Source: Pseudomonadota bacterium (lineage in GTDB: Bacteria; Pseudomonadota; Gammaproteobacteria; Steroidobacterales; Steroidobacteraceae). Taken from it: 64,000 bases of DNA. The translations under genes were made by a program, and so were the position numbers. This document shows positions 59,291 through 64,000 of the stretch, piece by piece (position 1 is the first letter of the stretch; each line of letters begins with the position of its first letter). The stretch covers positions 58,501 through 122,500 of the forward strand of contig JAFAEQ010000008.1 of the NCBI GenBank assembly GCA_023423935.1, given 5' to 3'. Under the pieces are notes generated by a model that made no database searches, was not told where the DNA came from, and worked only from the letters and a program-made list of their open reading frames with translations.

Positions 59291-61372
59291 TCAGTCGGCG
59301 GATTCGGCGTAGCGTCGCAGAAGCGTTGTCTGGGCCGTGACGCTGGGTTTCTCGCCCGGCGAGCACTTTCGATAGACACCTTCCGGCTGCAGCTCCCACG
59401 CTTGCGTGTTGTCTTCCAGATACGTCTGCAAGTCTTCGTAGATTCGCTCGCGGTCGCCCGGTCCAAGCGGAAAGCACACTTCGATCCGCCGGAAGAAATT
59501 GCGTTCCATCCAGTCCGCGCTTCCGCAATACAGCTCGGGTTCGCCATCGTTGTGAAAGTAGTAGACCCGTGAATGCTCCAGAAAGCGTCCGACGATGGAG
59601 CGCACGGTGATGTTCTCGGAAACACCGGGAATGCCCGGGCGCAACGCGCAGATGCCGCGGACGATGAGATCGATCTTCACGCCCGCCATCGAAGCCTGAT
59701 ACAGCGTTTGTATGATCTGCGGCTCGATCAGAGCGTTGAGTTTCGCAATGATGCGCGCGGGTTTTCCCTGTCGCGCAAGGTCCATTTCACGCCGCGTTTT
59801 ATCCAGTAGTCCTTCATGCAGCGTGAACGGCGACTGCAGGACTTTCTGCAGCGTCGCGACCCGCGTCGGGCTGGTCAGCTGCAAAAAAAGTTCATGAAGG
59901 TCTTCGCCGATCGCCTCATCGCACGTGAACAGCCCATAGTCCGTATAAACGCGCGCGGTGTTCGGGTGGTAGTTACCGGTGCCCAGGTGACAGTAACGGC
60001 GCAGTCTGCCGTTTTCGCGCCGCACGACCATGATGAGTTTGGCGTGTGTCTTGTATCCGACGACGCCATACATCACGTGCGCTCCTGCCTCCTGCAGTCG
60101 AGTCGCGAGTGCAATGTTGGCGGCTTCGTCGAAGCGTGCCATCAGCTCAATGATGACCGTGACTTCCTTGCCAGCACGTGCCGCCGCGACTAACGCGTCC
60201 ACGACGGGCGATTGCGGTCCGGTTCGATACAACGTCTGCTTGATCGCGAGCACATCCGGGTCCGTTCCTGCCTGCCGTAGAAAGTCGATGACCGGCACGA
60301 AGGATTCGAATGGGTGATGCAGCAGCAGATCGCTGTCGCGAATGACGGAGAAGATCTCCTCACGCGCGCCGACGCGTTTGGGAATGCTTGGTGTAAACGG
60401 CGCGTACTTCAGATCGGGTCGATCGATCAGATCGTAGATGGCCATCAGACGATTCAGATTGACCGGTCCGCTGACCTGGTAGAGATCGTCTTTCGTCAAC
60501 GCGAAATGTCGCAGCAGAAATGCCGTGATGTCTTCGGGGCACTCCTGCGAGGTTTCGAGTCTCACGGCAGCGCCATAACGTCGCTGCGCCAGTTCGCCTT
60601 CGATGGCGCGCAGCAGGTTGTCGACTTCTTCGTCGTCGACGAACAGATCGCTGTTGCGCGTCACTCTGAACTGCCAGGCACCCTCGACCGTCATCCCGCT
60701 GAACAGCTGCGCAATGAACGTCGAAATCACGGCCGAGAGAAACACGAAGTGGGTGATCCCGGGCGCCTCGTCACTCGGTGGCAACTTGATGATGCGTGGC
60801 AACGCGCGGGGCACCTGTACCACCGCAAGCTCCGCATCGCGTCCGAATGCGTCCTTACCCGAAAGTCTTACGATGAAGTTCTGGCTCTTATTCTGTATGC
60901 GAGGAAACGGGCGCGCGGGATCGAGTCCGAGCGGTGTGAGGACGGGCTCGACCTCCGTTGCGAAGTAGTTGGCAAGCCATGCTTGCTGTTTCGATGTGAA
61001 CGTTTTCGCGTTGACGAATCTGATTCCGTGCGTCGCCAACGCTGGAAAAACCGTGTTGTTCAGCAGGTCATATTGATCTTTCACCAGTGCAATCGCGCGC
61101 TGGTGGATGGCTGAAAGTTGCTCCGGAACGCTCATGCCATCGGGGCCGCCGGAGAGGGTGCCGATCTCCAGACGCTGCTTCAGACCTGCAACGCGGATTT
61201 CGAAGAACTCATCGAGATTGGAGCAGGAGATACCAAGGAAGCGAATCCGCTCGAGCAGCGGCAGGGCTTCGTCGTGCGCTTGAGCGAGAACGCGACAGTT
61301 GAAGTCCAGAAACGATAGCTCCCGATTGATGTAGTACTCGGGAGATTTCAGGTTCACATCGAGCATGCGCAT
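59291..61372 (-). CDS. ppk1: polyphosphate kinase 1
   Basis: Builds polyphosphate from ATP reversibly. 693 residues: N-terminal YYINRELSFLDFNCRVLAQA, the phospho-accepting His in KTHAKLIMVVRR (active-site segment), YCHLGTGNYHPNTARVYTDY, and SADWMERNFFRRIEVCFP near the C-terminus. ATG 61372 is used; ATG 61366 is equivalent. It is convergent with ppx, stop against stop, so maker and breaker of polyphosphate are read toward each other. Confidence 0.97.
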   Translation of the reverse strand: MRMLDVNLKSPEYYINRELSFLDFNCRVLAQAHDEALPLLERIRFLGISCSNLDEFFEIRVAGLKQRLEIGTLSGGPDGMSVPEQLSAIHQRAIALVKDQYDLLNNTVFPALATHGIRFVNAKTFTSKQQAWLANYFATEVEPVLTPLGLDPARPFPRIQNKSQNFIVRLSGKDAFGRDAELAVVQVPRALPRIIKLPPSDEAPGITHFVFLSAVISTFIAQLFSGMTVEGAWQFRVTRNSDLFVDDEEVDNLLRAIEGELAQRRYGAAVRLETSQECPEDITAFLLRHFALTKDDLYQVSGPVNLNRLMAIYDLIDRPDLKYAPFTPSIPKRVGAREEIFSVIRDSDLLLHHPFESFVPVIDFLRQAGTDPDVLAIKQTLYRTGPQSPVVDALVAAARAGKEVTVIIELMARFDEAANIALATRLQEAGAHVMYGVVGYKTHAKLIMVVRRENGRLRRYCHLGTGNYHPNTARVYTDYGLFTCDEAIGEDLHELFLQLTSPTRVATLQKVLQSPFTLHEGLLDKTRREMDLARQGKPARIIAKLNALIEPQIIQTLYQASMAGVKIDLIVRGICALRPGIPGVSENITVRSIVGRFLEHSRVYYFHNDGEPELYCGSADWMERNFFRRIEVCFPLGPGDRERIYEDLQTYLEDNTQAWELQPEGVYRKCSPGEKPSVTAQTTLLRRYAESAD

Positions 61373-61467
61373 GGCTACGGCCTGGAAGTGAACCCGAGAA
61401 TACTACGGGCCAAAGCGCGCTTGTGTTACAGCGCTAAGTCGCACATCGGCGTCTCTAAAGACCGACT

Positions 61468-62817
61468 TCAAGTCGTCGGCACTGCTGCCACGGATGCGTC
61501 ACGCGCCTTGTCGAGATCATTGAAGAGCGAATTCGATCGAGCCTGGAACTCCGCAATGTACTGATCCGGAATCGGTTTGGCGTCCGGCAAAGGCACCGTG
61601 CGTGGATTTTTGTGCACGCCGTTGATCCGGTATTCGTAGTGGAGATGTGGGCCTGTTGCCGCTCCAGTGCTGCCGACGAAGCCGATTGTGTCGCCCTGGC
61701 TCACCCGCATTCCGTTCTTCATTCCCTTGGCGAAGCGCGACATGTGGCCATAGAGCGTCGAGATGCCCGCGCCATGCTCGAGAATGATGACGTTGCCATA
61801 TCCACCTTTGACTCCCACAAATCCCACGCGGCCGTCGCCAGCGGCCTTGATTACGGTGCCGGTCGGCGCTGCGTAGTCAACGCCCTTATGTGCGCGAATG
61901 GTATTCAGAATCGGATGACGACGTGACGGATTGAAGTTAGAGCTGATTCGCGTGAAATCGAGTGGCGCGCGGAGGAACTGACGCTTCATGCTTTTACCGT
62001 CCGCCCCGAAGTACCCGGCCACCTCGCGGTCTGACGATTCGAAATAGATTGCGCGATACAACTTGCCGTCGTTCGTGAAATCCGCAGCAAGGATGCGTCC
62101 GTCGCCGATATATTCGCCGTCGCGATACTTTTGTTCATAGACGATGTCGAACGTGTCTCCGCGCTGAATTTCCAGCGCGAAATCGATCTTCCACCCGAAG
62201 ATTTCGTTCGCCAGGCGCATGATCAACTCGGCGCTGACACCGGCAGATCGGGCCGCGACGAACAGCGAAGTCTCGATCGTGCCGTGGGTTCGAACCGTGC
62301 GCATTTCGATTGGCGTCGAGATGACTTCGGCCTCGAACCCGCCGTCGCCACGAGTGACGGAGAGTACTTCCGTGTCACTGATGCGGCGACTCAGCGCATA
62401 AACTGTGCCTTCGTCATGAGTGAGCTTGATCGTGTCGCCGGGGCGCAGTCGATCGAGCTGTTCGCGGATGCCCGGCAACTGCCGGATGTTCGCGAGGTCG
62501 TTCAGATCGAGTTTGAGCTGTCTGAAAATGCGATCGAGCGTGTCGTTGCGACGAACCACGAACTCCATCGTGTCGCCCAAAGGTTGAGGGATCGGCTCAA
62601 CCTCGAGTGGTGGTGCTGGCGGCACCACCGTAGGTTGTAAGGATTCCAGAGCGGCTGATTGCTGCTCCGTGATCTGCGACGTGTTGTTCGATAGCAGATA
62701 GGCGACTACGCCGCCGGCGATCGGCAGCAGGAGCCCTGAGATGAACCAACGAGTGTGTCTGGCGGAGGACGATTTCGCGCTGGGCTTGTAATCGAACGCG
62801 ATCTTCGAATCCGTCAC
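61468..62817 (-). CDS. M23 (LytM-type) murein endopeptidase with OapA/LysM-like domain
   Basis: A 449-residue envelope protein. One N-terminal membrane helix (about 25-43), an OapA/LysM-type domain (MEFVVRRNDTLDRIFRQLKL), a middle domain (HGTIETSLFVAARSAGVSAEL), then the M23 peptidase. The first zinc ligands lie in IRAHKGVDYAAP (H, D) and the second in GPHLHYEYR (H). All ligands are present, so it should be active on peptide cross-links, as MepM is. The start is GTG 62817. Divergent from tyrS across 169 bp, which holds CTGCA-TGAAT-TGCAG at 62911-62925. Confidence 0.93.
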   Translation of the reverse strand: MTDSKIAFDYKPSAKSSSARHTRWFISGLLLPIAGGVVAYLLSNNTSQITEQQSAALESLQPTVVPPAPPLEVEPIPQPLGDTMEFVVRRNDTLDRIFRQLKLDLNDLANIRQLPGIREQLDRLRPGDTIKLTHDEGTVYALSRRISDTEVLSVTRGDGGFEAEVISTPIEMRTVRTHGTIETSLFVAARSAGVSAELIMRLANEIFGWKIDFALEIQRGDTFDIVYEQKYRDGEYIGDGRILAADFTNDGKLYRAIYFESSDREVAGYFGADGKSMKRQFLRAPLDFTRISSNFNPSRRHPILNTIRAHKGVDYAAPTGTVIKAAGDGRVGFVGVKGGYGNVIILEHGAGISTLYGHMSRFAKGMKNGMRVSQGDTIGFVGSTGAATGPHLHYEYRINGVHKNPRTVPLPDAKPIPDQYIAEFQARSNSLFNDLDKARDASVAAVPTT

Positions 62818-62986
62818 CTCGAAACCCCTTAAGCAATCAGCAAGTTAAGTTCCGCGGAAAGGTAGAAGATCCGAACGCGCAACGTCAACCGACAATTCTG
62901 CCGCTTTCAACTGCATGAATTGCAGTCGCGTAAGCGAACTCATACAGTCGCGCGCGTCCCTCAAGCCTCTTTTTTCAGGATTCGCA

Positions 62987-64000
62987 ATGCTCTCGCCGGA
63001 AGAACAGTTCGCTGAAATCAAACGCGGTACCTCGGAGATTCTGCTCGAGTCGGAATTACTCACGAAGTTGCGACGAGGTAAGCCGTTGCGAATCAAGGCA
63101 GGCTTCGATCCGACGGCCCCGGATCTTCATCTGGGGCACACCGTGTTGATCAACAAAATGCGCCGGTTCCAGGATTTCGGTCATGAGGTCATCTTCCTCA
63201 TCGGCGACTTCACCGGCCTGATTGGCGATCCGACCGGACGCAATGCGACGCGTCCGCCGCTGACGCCGGATGAGGTCAAGGCCAATGCCGCCACCTATCA
63301 GGCGCAGATCTTCAAGATCCTGGATCCGCAGAAGACCACGGTAGATTTCAATTCGCGATGGATGGGGGAGATGACATCTGCCGGACTGATTCAGCTTGCG
63401 GCCCGTCATACCGTCGCGCGTATGCTCGAGCGGGACGATTTCAGCAAGCGCTATAAGGGCGGCCAGCCCATCGCCATCCATGAATTTCTTTACCCGCTCG
63501 TGCAGGGCTATGACTCTGTCGCGCTGCGGGCAGATGTCGAGCTCGGAGGGACCGATCAGAAGTTCAACCTGCTCGTCGGTCGTCAATTGCAGGAAGCGTA
63601 CGGCCAGGAGCCGCAGGTCGTTCTCACAATGCCGCTGCTCGAAGGACTCGACGGTGTAAACAAGATGTCGAAATCGCTCGGCAATTACATCGGCGTCACT
63701 GAACCGGCTGACGACATGTTCGGCAAGCTCATGTCGATTTCCGATGAGCTCATGTGGCGCTACTTCGATTTGCTGTCGTTCAGGCCGAATGCAGAACTCG
63801 CGAAGTTCAAGCAAGAAGTTGCGGGTGGACGAAATCCCATGGAGGTGAAGATCGAGCTCGCGCTGGAAATTACCGCGCGATTCCATGATCAAAATAGCGC
63901 TCAGCTAGCGCTCGAACATTTCCGAGCTCGCAGTCAACTCGGTCAGGTTCCTGACAATGTGCCGAAGCGAGTGGTGAACATCGACGCGGCCTCGATCGGC
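62987..64000 (+). CDS. tyrS: tyrosyl-tRNA synthetase (3' end cut by window)
   Basis: Charges tRNA-Tyr. 338 codons are visible, to the end of the window; family length about 400-420, so 60-80 residues, including most of the S4 RNA-binding domain, are missing. Signatures: class I HIGH motif as HLGH in DPTAPDLHLGHT, and KMSKS in GVNKMSKSLGN. It has AGGA 6 nt before ATG 62987. The divergent M23 gene is 169 bp away. Confidence 0.96.
   Translation, partial: MLSPEEQFAEIKRGTSEILLESELLTKLRRGKPLRIKAGFDPTAPDLHLGHTVLINKMRRFQDFGHEVIFLIGDFTGLIGDPTGRNATRPPLTPDEVKANAATYQAQIFKILDPQKTTVDFNSRWMGEMTSAGLIQLAARHTVARMLERDDFSKRYKGGQPIAIHEFLYPLVQGYDSVALRADVELGGTDQKFNLLVGRQLQEAYGQEPQVVLTMPLLEGLDGVNKMSKSLGNYIGVTEPADDMFGKLMSISDELMWRYFDLLSFRPNAELAKFKQEVAGGRNPMEVKIELALEITARFHDQNSAQLALEHFRARSQLGQVPDNVPKRVVNIDAASIG

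Noticed and set aside
62286..62296. GGGTTCGAACC resembling a tRNA T-arm
   Set aside because: It lies inside the M23 peptidase gene, with no acceptor stem or anticodon arm at the right distances.

Overview
The window is 64 kb of high-GC, densely packed chromosome from a gammaproteobacterium. Long core runs match gammaproteobacterial gene order: kdsD-kdsC-lptC-lptA-lptB-rpoN-hpf-rapZ, ibaG-murA next to degS, petABC-sspA-sspB, and tkt-gap-pgk-pyk. Content resembles the Xanthomonadales/Nevskiales/Steroidobacterales side of the class (PPi-dependent phosphofructokinase beside a proton-pumping pyrophosphatase, Wzi-type protein, MoxR/CoxE pair). The lineage is inference; I see no rRNA or tRNA in the window to test it. 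I see no insertion sequence, prophage, integrase or CRISPR array.

Layout. 1-4.6 kb: pyrophosphate and adenylate energetics (hppA cut by the window start, pfp, and adk with a lysine/alanine-rich tail). 4.7-9.5 kb: rnd, a small membrane protein, the murein-recycling ligase mpl, a LON-domain protein and a CPBP protease. 9.6-15.9 kb: a Myb-like small protein and a surface-glycan patch with an animal-type GT7 galactosyltransferase homologue, a methyltransferase, a GT4, a Wzi-like outer-membrane protein and a GT32. 15.9-19.3 kb: hemL, rubredoxin, a TraB/GumN protein and cpdA. 19.8-25.7 kb: lower glycolysis (tkt, gap, pgk, pyk), followed by a penicillin-acylase-family Ntn hydrolase. 28.2-33.6 kb: MoxR/CoxE pair, exported peroxiredoxin, patatin phospholipase and mgtE. 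33.8-43 kb: rapZ-hpf-rpoN-lptBAC-kdsCD, ibaG-murA and degS. 43.1-47.7 kb: cytochrome bc1 operon with a structured leader, sspAB and pdxH. 47.8-55 kb: tyrA, a diguanylate cyclase, a Fur-box-preceded FbpABC-type iron transporter and a lone FecCD permease. 55-64 kb: rppH, hemJ, a coiled-coil membrane protein plus bactofilin, erpA, ppx and ppk end to end, an M23 peptidase and the 5' part of tyrS.

How it fits together. PPi-PFK and the membrane PPase imply that biosynthetic pyrophosphate is either spent in glycolysis or turned into proton-motive force. PPX/PPK manage polyphosphate, and Adk balances adenylates. The lpt/kds/murA/mpl/M23 genes serve the envelope, watched over by DegS and RpoN-associated regulators.

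No obviously complete unknown system is present. The most unusual signals are the histone-H1-like tail on adenylate kinase; CTAG- and TGTAG-rich imperfect inverted repeats between genes; the triple-hairpin petABC leader; a GT7 family member in a bacterium; and convergent gene pairs that nearly always abut or overlap. Start codons were chosen by hand from Shine-Dalgarno spacing and family length; where two are plausible this is stated.
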